From an uncultured Bifidobacteriaceae bacterium (lineage in GTDB: Bacteria; Actinomycetota; Actinomycetes; Actinomycetales; Bifidobacteriaceae): a stretch of DNA of 64,000 nucleotides. This document shows positions 35,524 through 45,347 of the stretch, piece after piece (within the stretch, counting starts at the first letter, position 1; every line of letters begins with the position of its first letter). A model generated the notes under the pieces. It was not told the DNA's origin. It ran no database searches and saw only the letters and a program-made list of their open reading frames with translations. The DNA is taken from the NCBI GenBank assembly GCA_946891915.1, contig CAMPNN010000001.1, positions 71,730-135,729 of the forward strand. The letters are read 5' to 3'. The position numbers and the translations under genes were made by a program.

Positions 35524-35862
35524 CTAAAACTGTACATCTTCTTCTCGAAGTGATTTTTCATCCCAGTGTTGCCATATTTTACGGTGGTTCTCACGAATTT
35601 TTTGATGATGCTCAAGTACTTTTTCTCTGGTTTTCTCATAGCGATCTGCCGCTTTTTGAATTGGCAGAGTAAAAAGAGGATCTCTAAGTTCGTCGTCGCT
35701 TTTATTAGAATCGTTCAAAGCTTCAAACTTAGATGCGGCAGCATCTGTAAAACTAAAGCAAGTTTTGGCTAGTCTTATTGCGCTTAAAACAACTACCACT
35801 ACTCCGGCGGCAATCATGCACAGCATAAACAAAGTAATCAGTGGCCAAATCCACCAAGGCAT
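35524..35862 (-). CDS. Single-pass membrane protein between pafBC and helY
   Basis: A 112-residue protein. Residues about 4-28 are a hydrophobic anchor (MPWWIWPLITLFMLCMIAAG), followed by a long charged region predicted to be helical (KAADRYEKTREKVLEHHQKI). I recognise no family. It begins 2 bp after pafBC ends, so it is cotranscribed. The position is where mycobacteria have tatA, but it lacks the FGxKKLP hinge of TatA and is not one. Function unknown. Confidence 0.7.
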   Translation of the reverse strand: MPWWIWPLITLFMLCMIAAGVVVVVLSAIRLAKTCFSFTDAAASKFEALNDSNKSDDELRDPLFTLPIQKAADRYEKTREKVLEHHQKIRENHRKIWQHWDEKSLREEDVQF

Positions 35863-35864
35863 AA

Positions 35865-37790
35865 CTACTCCTCCGAGTTTGCATTGTCAGAGTGATCAAC
35901 GCTTAATTCACGCTTAGCGCGAGCAATAATCATGCTGCGAAGTGTCTCTGGTGCAACAGCAGTAATATGACGTGCGTGCGCAATACAGAAAGCTACGAAC
36001 CACGAGTCTGATGAAACAGTAAGATGAACTTTAACACCATTTGCGTAAGGCTCCATGGTTGCTCCCGAAAGATTCTTCAAGAAGTTAAGTTCAGTTTCGT
36101 CAGTAATGAAGCAGGTTTCTGTGCCATTATCGAAACTCCATTTACGAAGTTCGCTTACTGGAACGTCTGGAATTTCAAGTTGCGAAGTAGGTTCCACAAC
36201 TTCTGCTCGCTCAATGCGTGCAACGCGAAGAACCTGCCAAATTCTAGGCAAACCGTTTGCTTTGTTAATTGTTGTGTCTTTAGCAACAAATTCGCGCTTA
36301 TCTTCTGGAGTCTGCTGTTCAACATCAGTCCACACCGCAACGTAGTAGACACCTTCATCAACGTAAATCTTAGAAGGTGCAACAATCTTTCTGCGAATAC
36401 GCCCAGCGCCATCAGTGTACTCCATATCCAAAAGAGATGAAGTGTTAATAGCGCTACGAACAATAGAGCAGTTTCGAGGCTCAATTTCGTAACCTGTTAA
36501 ACTAAGCCATGGAGTCTGCCCTGGAAGTACGTGGCGGCGCAAACGCTTATACAAAGATTCAGCTTGTGCGCGCTGTTCAGTAGGAAGCAATAATGAATGA
36601 GCTAAATAATTAGCTGAAGCTGTTAGCATGCTCAAATACTGTTGTGAAATACCGGCAAGACGTTCCAAACCTAAAGAGTTTGTGGCAGAAACAATGCCCT
36701 CATTTTCAAGAAGAGTCCAATCAATGTCAAAGAATTGGCTACCAGCCATCTCTCCGTCGTCGGAAACAGTAGTAAGTGTATTAATATCTTTGTGAAGAAT
36801 AGTGACAAAACGACGAAGTTCGTCCTCGTTCTTTGGCTTTCCAATAAAACGTTCAGCAAGTTCGTTTAACGGGAAGTCTTCACCAAGATGTGCAGAAAGG
36901 AAAAGCATCAAACGCAAGCGACGATCCACTTCGCTGCCAGTTTGGAATGAAGAGCCTTTCTTTGAATGAGATTTATCTGCAGCAGATTCTTGGCTTCCGT
37001 CAGCATTCTGTTGTTCATCAGTAGAGTTTTCAACATTGTTTTGCTGGTCGACTTCAGTGCAAGAAGCGAATTCTACAGCAGCATGTAAGCGGCGGTGGAA
37101 TGCGTCAACGGCTTCTTTTGGACTTACAACGCTAGAACCAGGATGTTCTAGCACAAACATCGCCAAATCGTCAGCATCAGTGTACGCAACGTTTAAGTGT
37201 TCGCCATCAACATCCACAGTTGCAGCAAAACGACGAGAGTCAATAACTTTTACCAAAGAATCAGGAAGCATCTGAGTGCCAAGTCCAGGTGCAATAGAAT
37301 CCAATCCCAATCCAGGAATAGGAGTTTGTGGAACCCTTGGTGCCGTGCGAGAAGTGCGCTGCTGCTCGTGCTGATCCGACTCAAGCGAAGAAATAGACAT
37401 TGAGCGAGCTAAATAGTTTGCCGCAGCCAATACTGGCAATTCGGACTGGTCAAAGCGCAAACGAACTCTAGGCTCATCGCCTAATTGCAAACGATACGAT
37501 GCAAAATCTTGACCTTCAGACTTTGAAGAATATTCAGGCTGCCTAGACTCGATTGCAATACCCATAGCAGCGAGTTTTGCGCGGTCGCGCTGGAATTGCT
37601 TTGCGAACGCGGCCTTAGCTGCTTGATCCGCAAGCTCTCCATAAGAATCTGCATAAGCTTTCACACGCTGTGCTATTTGCCGCGAAGTCAGCCATTGCGG
37701 GAATGCGGAAGACAATACAGCGAGTACGTCTAACTCGTGTTTGCCCCATTTGTCGGAAAAACGTCGCCTTCCGTTGCTTCCTTCTACCAT
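35865..37790 (-). CDS. pafBC: Fused WYL-domain regulator PafBC
   Basis: A 641-residue fusion of two PafB/PafC-like units. The first unit has an HTH (LTSRQIAQRVKAYADSYG with FQRDRAKLAAMGIAIE). The second has FPLNELAERFIGKPKNEDE with DINTLTTV and a WYL domain including LLDMEYTDGAGRIRRKIVAP. In mycobacteria PafBC is a transcription activator of the LexA-independent DNA damage response. Fused forms occur in some actinobacteria. No pafA, pup or proteasome gene is beside it. ATG 37790 follows AGGACC. It runs into the membrane protein and helY. Confidence 0.88.
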   Translation of the reverse strand: MVEGSNGRRRFSDKWGKHELDVLAVLSSAFPQWLTSRQIAQRVKAYADSYGELADQAAKAAFAKQFQRDRAKLAAMGIAIESRQPEYSSKSEGQDFASYRLQLGDEPRVRLRFDQSELPVLAAANYLARSMSISSLESDQHEQQRTSRTAPRVPQTPIPGLGLDSIAPGLGTQMLPDSLVKVIDSRRFAATVDVDGEHLNVAYTDADDLAMFVLEHPGSSVVSPKEAVDAFHRRLHAAVEFASCTEVDQQNNVENSTDEQQNADGSQESAADKSHSKKGSSFQTGSEVDRRLRLMLFLSAHLGEDFPLNELAERFIGKPKNEDELRRFVTILHKDINTLTTVSDDGEMAGSQFFDIDWTLLENEGIVSATNSLGLERLAGISQQYLSMLTASANYLAHSLLLPTEQRAQAESLYKRLRRHVLPGQTPWLSLTGYEIEPRNCSIVRSAINTSSLLDMEYTDGAGRIRRKIVAPSKIYVDEGVYYVAVWTDVEQQTPEDKREFVAKDTTINKANGLPRIWQVLRVARIERAEVVEPTSQLEIPDVPVSELRKWSFDNGTETCFITDETELNFLKNLSGATMEPYANGVKVHLTVSSDSWFVAFCIAHARHITAVAPETLRSMIIARAKRELSVDHSDNANSEE

Positions 37791-38086
37791 TGGTCCTCAC
37801 GTATCATGTTTGTATTCTGTTTACTTATGTGCAAAAGCACGCAAATAACTGGCTATTAGCAGTTTTATTTGCTTTCGCTATTTACACATGCCTTTTCTAT
37901 TTTAATGGTGTTTTGCGGCACGTGTGGACATTTTTCAAAAAACTTAAAATATTTATATATATTTTGTCCACGCGAATATCAACAACGTTGAAAATACGCC
38001 ATTTTTCCGCGACACGCCATACGTATTTTTCTATAAAAAATTTGTTATATGCCAATACAAAATCGTTTAATTTAGGAAAATTTGCG

Positions 38087-39514
38087 TTAAACCCAAGAGT
38101 CTGGTTCAATTCCTTGCGGTCCAACAAATTCCCCATTTGGCACATAACTCGGTTCCCCTCTATCTTCTAATACTGCGTCGGAAAACATTGAAACCTGATT
38201 TCCGAAAGTCCAGTCTCCCCTAATTGTCACTGATTTTGCAGCAGCTATTGTTGGAACAGAATATGGGAATCTTTCGTTAAAGTCGTCTATATTCTTGTAG
38301 TAGCGCGGATCTAAATCAATATCTGGGAAAATATAGTTACCATCTTCCATTTCGTAAGAATCAGTAAGATGGAAGCGATCTGAACGCATAATAAACAAGT
38401 CATTAGTTGTTTTAACAGGCAAAAATCGCATACGATCAACTTCAACGCAAATTGCCTCGTCAAAAAGTGATGCGATTGCTCCCATAGCTGTTTCTAATTG
38501 TATTACAGGAGCACTTTCTTCATTAGTTGGGTCAACAGTTTTTCTGTTGCAAATAACTGGAAGAGGCAAGATGCCATCGTATTCTTCAAGCTTTTTTTGC
38601 AAAGAATCAATACGAACCCAAATATTATTCGTATTAAAATAAGGGTGCTTTTTAATGCTTTGTGCACTTCTACGATCTTCAGAATGAACTTGCGTCATTT
38701 CTCGCAACATTAGTCGACCGGTTTGAGCGTCCCTAACAATGTGTCCGCCCTTACGGTCTGCTTGAGTACGTTTTGCAACTTCAATCATTATTGGAGCGCC
38801 AGTATTTTCAAAATGTTGTGCAAGAGTTCTAGACGGTCTAGCGCCTAGATTGTCTGAATTTGAAATAAACAAGTACTCAATTCCATGCTTTTTCAAAGTG
38901 CTTAATAAATCAGATTCCCAAAGCGTAGAGAAAATATCTCCGTGGCCTGGAGGACACCATTCAAGAGAAGAATCTGCTTCGTAAGAAACCGGCTCCCCCG
39001 TTTCTTCAACTAACTTTGGTTCCTGGTGTTGAATAATTTGTACAGGAATATCATCCTGAGTAAATTTACGATTTCGTTTTAGAACCTGCAAAGTGTCGTG
39101 AGAAGTGCGGAAAGAGTTCATAAAAATAAGAGGAAGCTCTACGCCTAATCTCTGTCTGGCCGTAAGAACTTGTCCAATAATAATATCAATAAAGCGCATC
39201 TGGCGCGCTTTGTGCCTGCGAACTGGGAGTAAAGACTTTGCGCAGGACAATCCCATTGAAGTTCCCAATCCGCCATTGAGTTTAATAAACGCGGTTTTTG
39301 CAAAAGCGTCCACCGCTTTATCGTGGTCAATTGTTTCATAAATTTCGTGGAAATTTGGGACCGTTTTTATTGGTTCTACATTGCTTTCGCGAATAAACTC
39401 GCTCAACTCGTCATTGCGCCACATACTGTACATGTGAGCAAATTGTGCAATAGAAGTGTCGCTCATATTGTGTTCGCGCATCTTTGCAGCGGACAACTCG
39501 AATGCGTCATCCAT
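38087..39514 (-). CDS. UTP--glucose-1-phosphate uridylyltransferase (UGP2 type)
   Basis: A 475-residue enzyme that makes UDP-glucose. It belongs to the eukaryote-like UGP2 family, not the bacterial GalU family: KLNGGLGTSMGLSCAKSLLP is the nucleotide loop, with SNSDNLGARP and the C-terminal left-handed helix region ending in GDWTFGNQVSM. Bifidobacteria use this type in the Leloir pathway. ATG 39514 follows AAGGAGG. The gene is separated by about 300 bp from pafBC, an A+T-rich stretch where I see only the likely pafBC promoter region. Confidence 0.93.
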   Translation of the reverse strand: MDDAFELSAAKMREHNMSDTSIAQFAHMYSMWRNDELSEFIRESNVEPIKTVPNFHEIYETIDHDKAVDAFAKTAFIKLNGGLGTSMGLSCAKSLLPVRRHKARQMRFIDIIIGQVLTARQRLGVELPLIFMNSFRTSHDTLQVLKRNRKFTQDDIPVQIIQHQEPKLVEETGEPVSYEADSSLEWCPPGHGDIFSTLWESDLLSTLKKHGIEYLFISNSDNLGARPSRTLAQHFENTGAPIMIEVAKRTQADRKGGHIVRDAQTGRLMLREMTQVHSEDRRSAQSIKKHPYFNTNNIWVRIDSLQKKLEEYDGILPLPVICNRKTVDPTNEESAPVIQLETAMGAIASLFDEAICVEVDRMRFLPVKTTNDLFIMRSDRFHLTDSYEMEDGNYIFPDIDLDPRYYKNIDDFNERFPYSVPTIAAAKSVTIRGDWTFGNQVSMFSDAVLEDRGEPSYVPNGEFVGPQGIEPDSWV

Positions 39515-39698
39515 GTATTAGCCTCCTTGTATGCATGTGACCCTAATAGTTTAGCGATTTGTGTGTCACTGTGCAAACATAGGCTTATTTTTTGATTATA
39601 TTTGGTAATTTTTACGATTTTACAGAGCTATAATTACTAAATTATGCTGAATCTGCAAGTAATTTTATACAAAATAATAAGTAATCTTACAAAAATAA

Positions 39699-39735
39699 TA
39701 AGCGTAGCCAATAATTTAATTACTGACTACGCTTA
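39699..39735 (-). terminator. Terminator after gluD
   Basis: TAAGCGTAG (39699-39707) pairs with CTACGCTTA (39727-39735). In the minus direction it is followed by TTATTATTTTTG. It closes the gluABCD operon. Confidence 0.85.
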
Positions 39736-39753
39736 CTTAAAACTCACCACAAA

Positions 39754-40908
39754 TTATGCTTTTGGAGTATTCTTGCGATTCTCCTTTTGATTATCGTTTC
39801 GATTAAATTTTGTGGTGTTTTTTGTATTTTTAGCAGATTTAGTATTATTGGTATCTTCTGTTTCGTCGCCAGTTTTCAGATGATGCTCATCATAGCCCTG
39901 CAAGTAGCGTGTGTGCTGCCAATGGCGAATAGAAGCATTAGTACCACGGTGGTGAACGTGATACTTGCGAGGTGTACCGCCATGAGGTAGCTCTTTAACT
40001 TCGTCAGCTACTGCCATCTGGTTCACGTTAGAAGGATCCATAATTGCGATTGGCGCAACTGGGTCAGCTTCTGTTGGTGCCGCAGTGCGATTCTTCAAAT
40101 GCGAAGGCAACCATTCTGCGAACCATGACAAAGCGAGGCAGATTAAGAAGTAAACAACTGCTGCAACGCTTAAGGTTTGCAAAATATTAAAGTACATTGA
40201 TCCAAGACGGCGAGATTCCTGAAGCAAATCAGTGTACATAATAATCGAACCAAGAGCAGTATCCTTCAACACAACCACAAGCTGAGTTACTGCTGCAGGC
40301 ATCATAGCAATAATAGCCTGCGGCATTTCGATTTGAGTAAGAGACTGGTACTCGCTTAAGCCCAATGCTAATGAAGCTTCACGCTGACCGTTTGGCAAAT
40401 TACCAACGCCAGATCGCACCAATTCTGCAACCACGGAACCGTTGTACATAATCAACGCCAAAACTACAGCCCAGTAAGATGCTTCCTTCATTCCGGAAAG
40501 TGCGAAAGCTCTCCACAAGAAAATCATGAGCATTAATACTGGCACAGCTCGGCAGAATTCAACGATTACTGCAGAAACGCTGCGAATAATGAAATTCGGT
40601 AACAAACGGCATAATCCGAAGAATAAACCAAAAACAATAGAGCCTACTACTGCAAGCAATGACGCTTTTAACGTCATCCACAAGCCTGGTAAGTAAAAAT
40701 CAATCCAAGCTTCAGACTCTAATGCAGGATTCCACAATACCCAAGAAAGCTGGTTTTCTCCCTCTGGAGGATTGCTTAAACGCATCAAAATAGCAATAAC
40801 TGCGATGGCAAAAATGCATCCTGCAATGATGTTTGCAAGGCGAATCTTCTTAAGGGCCTTTGGGCCAGGGGCATCAAATAATAATGATTGTTCACGTTGT
40901 TTAGCCAT
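39754..40908 (-). CDS. gluD: Glutamate-type ABC transporter permease (GluD-like)
   Basis: A polar-amino-acid permease of about 384 residues. The HisM-type loop is GQREASLALGLSEYQSLTQI (EAA motif), with VEFCRAVPVLMLMIFLWRAF upstream; five to six membrane segments are predicted. Compared with usual permeases it has an Asn/Lys-rich C-terminal tail of about 110 residues (TNNTKSAKNTKNTTKFNRND). ATG 40908 lies behind AAGGTGAT; a GTG at 40917 that overlaps the gluC stop is a less likely start. It is the last gene of the operon. Confidence 0.9.
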   Translation of the reverse strand: MAKQREQSLLFDAPGPKALKKIRLANIIAGCIFAIAVIAILMRLSNPPEGENQLSWVLWNPALESEAWIDFYLPGLWMTLKASLLAVVGSIVFGLFFGLCRLLPNFIIRSVSAVIVEFCRAVPVLMLMIFLWRAFALSGMKEASYWAVVLALIMYNGSVVAELVRSGVGNLPNGQREASLALGLSEYQSLTQIEMPQAIIAMMPAAVTQLVVVLKDTALGSIIMYTDLLQESRRLGSMYFNILQTLSVAAVVYFLICLALSWFAEWLPSHLKNRTAAPTEADPVAPIAIMDPSNVNQMAVADEVKELPHGGTPRKYHVHHRGTNASIRHWQHTRYLQGYDEHHLKTGDETEDTNNTKSAKNTKNTTKFNRNDNQKENRKNTPKA

Positions 40909-40913
40909 CTGTA

Positions 40914-41591
40914 TCACCTTCTCACAGCAAGCTTGTTAGACAGATACGTTGTCAAAATTCCAATAGGAATAATGAGAATGATGTATCCTAAAGCGAATAT
41001 TAAGAAGATTGGCACAATCAAATCCGCATGCTTCTCAATCATTTCGCTCATCATTGTTGAAGTTTCTGTTGCAACTGATGCGGCTGCGGCAACAGTTGAG
41101 TTTTTAAGCAAAGCAATAAACGTGTTGCCTAATGGTGCTACAGAACCGCAGAATGTTTGTGGCAAAATAACTTGAGTCGCTGACTGGAAGAAATTTAATC
41201 CGAGAGCTCGGCAAGCTTCAGCTTGACCAACAGGAACAGTATTAAGACCGGATCTTAAAGATTCGCACACAAACGCTGCCGTGTATAGAGACAAGCCAGT
41301 GATTGCAAGCCAGAAGAAATTCACTTCAAAAATTGGCGAGAATCCAAGTTTAAGCTGAGCGTACACGCCCAAAACCATGAAAACCATGATTATTGTAAGT
41401 GGCATGTTCTTAAACAGCTCAACGTAAGCGGTTGCCACCATGCGTAAAGATGCAACTGGGCAGATGCGCATGGTAACAAGTATTACGCCAATAATTGTGG
41501 AAAAAAGTACACTCCATAACGTGATTTCAATATTAACCAAGAAAGCTCCTGGAATATTGTATTCACTAAAAAGCTGTACGAAATCTTGCAT
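40914..41591 (-). CDS. gluC: Glutamate-type ABC transporter permease (GluC-like)
   Basis: A 225-residue HisM/GlnP-type permease with ITLWSVLFSTIIGVILVTMR, a conserved YVELFKNMPLTIIMVF, and the EAA loop GQAEACRALGLNFFQSATQV. About five hydrophobic segments are seen. It pairs with GluD to form the membrane channel. The start at 41591 lies 1 bp from the gluB stop, so translation is coupled. The substrate is assigned as glutamate or glutamine by gene order only. Confidence 0.92.
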   Translation of the reverse strand: MQDFVQLFSEYNIPGAFLVNIEITLWSVLFSTIIGVILVTMRICPVASLRMVATAYVELFKNMPLTIIMVFMVLGVYAQLKLGFSPIFEVNFFWLAITGLSLYTAAFVCESLRSGLNTVPVGQAEACRALGLNFFQSATQVILPQTFCGSVAPLGNTFIALLKNSTVAAAASVATETSTMMSEMIEKHADLIVPIFLIFALGYIILIIPIGILTTYLSNKLAVRR

Positions 41592-41592
41592 G

Positions 41593-42426
41593 TTAGTTCT
41601 CCCCCTCTTGAGGAATTGGCGGATTATACTTTGCGTTTGGCTTAAAACCAGTTCCGCGCAAATTATCGTCCAGTGCTCTCTTCCACGAACCGTTACGCAT
41701 CATGTCTTTTAATGCTGCGTTGATTCGTTTTGCCAAGCGAGTGTTGCCTTTTTTGATACCAATTCCGTAATATTCTGCGGTAAATGGTTTGCCAACAAGC
41801 TTTAAGCGACCGCGAGACGCAGTTGCTAAACCTGCGAGAATAATATCGTCTGTAGTTACAGCATCCACAATGCCTGAGAATAATGCTGTTGCGCATTCTG
41901 CATAGCCTGGCTGTTGCATAAGTTGCACTTTTGAAGAGAACTTCTCTTTAATAACTATTGCAGATGTTGAACCGGAAACTGAGCATAAACGCTTTCCATC
42001 CAAATCGTTTGGACCGTTTACATTATGCTCACCTTTACGAACTAATAAATCTTGGCCAGCAACAAAATATGGACCTGCAAAAGATACGATATTCTTGCGA
42101 GCGTCCGTAATAGAATATGTTGCTACAATAATATCGACATCGCCATTTTGAAGCATTGTTTCTCGCTGCTTAGAAGGCGATTCTTTCCATACGATTTGAT
42201 CTTCTGAATAACCAAGCTTTTTGGCAACATATTTAGCAACGTCAACGTCGAAACCTACGTAAGTTCCGGCTTTTTTGAAGCCCAAGCCAGGCTGATCAAA
42301 TTTAATGCCAATTCGTATTACTTTTTTGCCGTCGCTACGATCGCACGCGGTAAGCGGCATAACACAGCAAACGGTACAAAGTGCTGCCAGTATCGCACGA
42401 AAAATGCGATTGTGTAATATTTTCAT
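41593..42426 (-). CDS. gluB: Amino-acid ABC transporter lipoprotein (GluB-like)
   Basis: A 277-residue solute-binding protein, family 3. The N-terminus has basic residues, a hydrophobic run and the lipobox PLTAC with the lipidated cysteine near residue 28. The binding domain shows IRIGIKFDQPGLGFKKAGTY, GFDVDVAKYVAKKLGY, DIIVATYSITDARK and the C-terminal NAALKDMMRNGSWKRALD. ATG 42426 follows GAAGGG; an ATG at 42441 would place the ribosome site inside the coding sequence. Lgt encoded here would modify it. Confidence 0.92.
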   Translation of the reverse strand: MKILHNRIFRAILAALCTVCCVMPLTACDRSDGKKVIRIGIKFDQPGLGFKKAGTYVGFDVDVAKYVAKKLGYSEDQIVWKESPSKQRETMLQNGDVDIIVATYSITDARKNIVSFAGPYFVAGQDLLVRKGEHNVNGPNDLDGKRLCSVSGSTSAIVIKEKFSSKVQLMQQPGYAECATALFSGIVDAVTTDDIILAGLATASRGRLKLVGKPFTAEYYGIGIKKGNTRLAKRINAALKDMMRNGSWKRALDDNLRGTGFKPNAKYNPPIPQEGEN

Positions 42427-42499
42427 ATCTTTTCCCTTCATAAGAACTGTTTTTCATAGGTTTTGCCAGTCAAAGCTAAAACTAATTTGAAAAACGCTA

Positions 42500-43312
42500 T
42501 TAGTGCGTAAGAATCTTGGAAAGGAAATCTTTTGCTCGATCAGTTTTTGGATTCTCGAAGAATTCTTCAGGAGTTCCCTGTTCGAGGATTTGGCCGTCGG
42601 CCATGAAAACAATACGATCTGCTGCTTTACGAGCAAAACCCATTTCGTGCGTAACGCAAATCATTGTCATGCCTTCTTTTGCAAGCTCAACCATAACGTC
42701 AAGAACTTCATTAACCATTTCTGGATCGAGTGCAGAAGTTGGCTCGTCAAAAAGCATAACTTTTGGTTGCATTGCAAGAGCGCGAGCGATTGCAACGCGC
42801 TGCTGCTGACCGCCTGAAAGCTGTGATGGCATTTTATTTGCTTGGTTGTCAACGCCTACGCGTGTGAGCAGTTCCATTGCGAGTGTTTCTGCGCTCTGCT
42901 GATCCATATGACGGACTTTCATTGGCGCAAGAGTTACGTTTTCAAGAATCGTCTTGTTTGCAAAAAGATTGAATGACTGGAAGACCATGCCAACTTCTGC
43001 GCGCAGTGCTGCAAGCTCTTTTCCTTCTTGAGGAAGTGGATTACTATCTATGCGAATATCGCCAGAATCGATTGTTTCGAGACGGTTGATTGTGCGGCAC
43101 ATGGTTGATTTACCAGAACCGGATGGGCCAATAATTACGAGAACCTCGCCTTTATTGACAGTAAGATTAATATCTTTAAGAACGTGAAGTTTGCCATAAT
43201 GCTTTTCAACATGGCTTAATTCAACGAGGGGATTTGCCGCTTGTTGCACTTTAGCAGTGCTAATAGTCATATCCTCGGCGTTTGGATTTGACTTTGATAC
43301 TTGCTTATCCAT
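42500..43312 (-). CDS. gluA: Amino-acid ABC transporter ATPase (GluA-like)
   Basis: A 270-residue ATPase that powers the importer. [18 protein letters not shown] is Walker [16 protein letters not shown] the signature, [14 protein letters not shown] Walker B, followed by [13 protein letters not shown] with the switch histidine. This polar-amino-acid ATPase pattern (GlnQ/HisP) is clear. It is the first gene after the palindromic operator-like site at 43365 and sets the order gluA-B-C-D seen in corynebacteria. Confidence 0.94.
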   Translation of the reverse strand: MDKQVSKSNPNAEDMTISTAKVQQAANPLVELSHVEKHYGKLHVLKDINLTVNKGEVLVIIGPSGSGKSTMCRTINRLETIDSGDIRIDSNPLPQEGKELAALRAEVGMVFQSFNLFANKTILENVTLAPMKVRHMDQQSAETLAMELLTRVGVDNQANKMPSQLSGGQQQRVAIARALAMQPKVMLFDEPTSALDPEMVNEVLDVMVELAKEGMTMICVTHEMGFARKAADRIVFMADGQILEQGTPEEFFENPKTDRAKDFLSKILTH

Positions 43313-43364
43313 AACAAGAAGTCTAGCTAAGCTGTGTTACGGTTATTTATCACTATCGTTACGT

Positions 43365-43386
43365 TTTGTAACTCTTACGTTACAAA
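43365..43386. promoter_or_regulatory. Palindromic operator candidate upstream of gluABCD
   Basis: TTTGTAAC (43365-43372) and GTTACAAA (43379-43386) form a perfect 8-bp inverted repeat with a 6-bp spacer. Further GTTACG half-sites lie at 43336 and 43358, spaced about two helical turns. The layout suits a dimeric repressor acting on the gluA promoter. Confidence 0.6.
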
Positions 43387-43388
43387 TA

Positions 43389-43429
43389 AAGCCGTTGACT
43401 GCGATTATTAAACCAACAATCAACGGCTT
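43389..43429 (-). terminator. Terminator after aspS
   Basis: AAGCCGTTGA (43389-43398) pairs with TCAACGGCTT (43420-43429). In the minus direction TTATTTG follows. It ends the hisS-aspS unit before the gluA promoter. Confidence 0.8.
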
Positions 43430-43457
43430 CGTAACAATTAAATTTTACAAGTAGATT

Positions 43458-45254
43458 TTACTCGTCTTCTTCTGGATCGTAGTCGACACCAGTTTCTGCG
43501 CGCTGCTCGTCCGAAATTGGAGCTGGGGCGCCAGTTAAAGGATCGCGTCCGCCGCCTGCCTTCGGGAAGGCAATTACGTCGCGGATTGAGCTTGCGCCTG
43601 CCAAAATTGCAGCAGTACGATCCCAACCCAAAGCAATACCAGCGTGAGGTGGAGCGCCATACTTGAAAGCTTCAAGCAAGAAGCCAAACTTTTCGTCCGC
43701 TTCTGCTTTATCAATACCAAGTACGTTCAAAACGCGATCTTGAATATCGTCGCGGTGAATACGCACGGATCCGCCGCCCATTTCGTTACCGTTGCAAACA
43801 ATATCGTAAGAATCGCTCATTGCATGCTCAGGATCTTTATCGAATTTATCAATCCAATCAGCAGATGGCATTGTAAATGGATGATGCATAGAAGTCCACT
43901 TGGAATGGCCGACTGCAACATCGTCATCATCAGGGTCATCAGTGCGCTTAAACAGTGGGAAGTCAACAACCCAAGTGAAAGCGAACTCGTCAGGATGAAG
44001 CAAACCTGCGCGGCTTGCCAATTCAACACGAACTGCACCAAGCAAAAGCTGAGAAGATTCACGAGAGCCTGCTGCGAAGAACACTGCGTCGCCATCTTCT
44101 GCACCAACAGCTTCCTTCAAACCTGCGCGCTCTTCTTCGCTGAGGTTCTTAGCAACAGGGCCTTTAAGCTCGCCGTCTTCACCGAAGACTACGTAAGCTA
44201 AGCCCTTAGCTCCACGCTGCTTAGCCCAATCCTGCCAAGCGTCAAACTGACGACGAGGAGTTGCAGCGCCGCCTTTAAAGAGCACAGCACCAACGTAAGG
44301 AGCTTGGAAGACTCTAAATGGAGTGTTCTTAAAGAAGTCAGTAAGTTCAACAAGAGGATTGCCAAAACGCAAATCTGGTTTATCGGAACCATACTTATCC
44401 ATTGCTTCTTGCCAAGTGATTCGAGGCAAAGGAAGAGTGATTTCGTGACCAGCTTCCTTCCAAATAGCTGCAATAACGCGCTCTGCCATAGCCATAACAT
44501 CTTCTTGGCTTGCAAAGCTCATTTCCATATCAAGCTGAGTGAACTCAGGTTGACGGTCCGCACGGAAGTCCTCGTCGCGGTAGCAGCGAGCAAGCTGGTA
44601 GTAGCGTTCAACGCCAGAAACCATAAGAAGCTGCTTCAAAAGCTGTGGAGACTGTGGAAGTGCGTACCAAGAGCCTGGAACTAAACGAGCTGGAACAACA
44701 AAGTCGCGTGCGCCTTCTGGAGTGGACTTAATAAAGGTTGGAGTTTCAACCTCAGTGAAGTCCATATCTTCCAAAGCGTGACGAGCAGCCTTAGCCATAT
44801 CGGAACGTAACTTCAAATTGCGCTGCATTGATGGGCGGCGCAAATCGAGGTAGCGGTACTTCAAACGCACATCTTCGCTAGGAAGCTTGTTTTCAGACTC
44901 GTTTTCCAAAGCTGTAGAAACTTGGAATGGCAAAGCGTCAGACTTTGCAAGAATACTAACAGTTTCCGCAACAATCTCAATCTTGCCAGTGGCCAAATGG
45001 TCATTCTCGTTACCATCTGGGCGTAAACGAACTTCGCCTGTTACTTGCACAACGAATTCACTACGTAACGGGCGTGCAGTTTCTTCATCATAAATAACAA
45101 CCTGCACTAAGCCTGTGTTATCACGGACGTCAACGAAAGCAACTCCACCGTGATCACGGCGGCGATCAACCCAACCAGCGATGGTTACTTTCTGCCCGAC
45201 CAATTCTTCAGTCACTTCAACGGCATGATGTGTGCGATACGCCGTCTGGCTCAT
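43458..45254 (-). CDS. aspS: Aspartyl-tRNA synthetase
   Basis: A 598-residue class II synthetase of the bacterial type, with the N-terminal OB-fold ([20 protein letters not shown]), motif 2 ([16 protein letters not shown]), a GAD insert domain in the middle and motif 3 ([20 protein letters not shown]). It ends in an acidic tail (DYDPEEDE). ATG 45254 follows GAGGAAGT; an ATG at 45293 adds 13 residues not seen in the family. It is cotranscribed with hisS 93 bp upstream. Whether it is discriminating or also charges tRNA-Asn cannot be read from this. Confidence 0.96.
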   Translation of the reverse strand: MSQTAYRTHHAVEVTEELVGQKVTIAGWVDRRRDHGGVAFVDVRDNTGLVQVVIYDEETARPLRSEFVVQVTGEVRLRPDGNENDHLATGKIEIVAETVSILAKSDALPFQVSTALENESENKLPSEDVRLKYRYLDLRRPSMQRNLKLRSDMAKAARHALEDMDFTEVETPTFIKSTPEGARDFVVPARLVPGSWYALPQSPQLLKQLLMVSGVERYYQLARCYRDEDFRADRQPEFTQLDMEMSFASQEDVMAMAERVIAAIWKEAGHEITLPLPRITWQEAMDKYGSDKPDLRFGNPLVELTDFFKNTPFRVFQAPYVGAVLFKGGAATPRRQFDAWQDWAKQRGAKGLAYVVFGEDGELKGPVAKNLSEEERAGLKEAVGAEDGDAVFFAAGSRESSQLLLGAVRVELASRAGLLHPDEFAFTWVVDFPLFKRTDDPDDDDVAVGHSKWTSMHHPFTMPSADWIDKFDKDPEHAMSDSYDIVCNGNEMGGGSVRIHRDDIQDRVLNVLGIDKAEADEKFGFLLEAFKYGAPPHAGIALGWDRTAAILAGASSIRDVIAFPKAGGGRDPLTGAPAPISDEQRAETGVDYDPEEDE

Positions 45255-45347
45255 AAGTCCACTTCCTCTACAATCTAATTTTGATATATTCATTTGTTTC
45301 TATTGACACTATTTTGCGCTTAAAATCCAAGCATATTTGCAAGAATA

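Noticed and set aside
35524-35862. TatA, from its position between pafBC and helY
   Set aside because: It lacks the FG-x-KKLP hinge and short amphipathic helix of TatA, and no tatC is adjacent.
36024-36440. Plus-strand ORF of 138 codons
   Set aside because: Antisense to the WYL domain region of pafBC; no motif or ribosome site.
43644-44201. Plus-strand ORF of 185 codons
   Set aside because: It lies wholly antisense to aspS, has no ribosome site and no recognisable motif.
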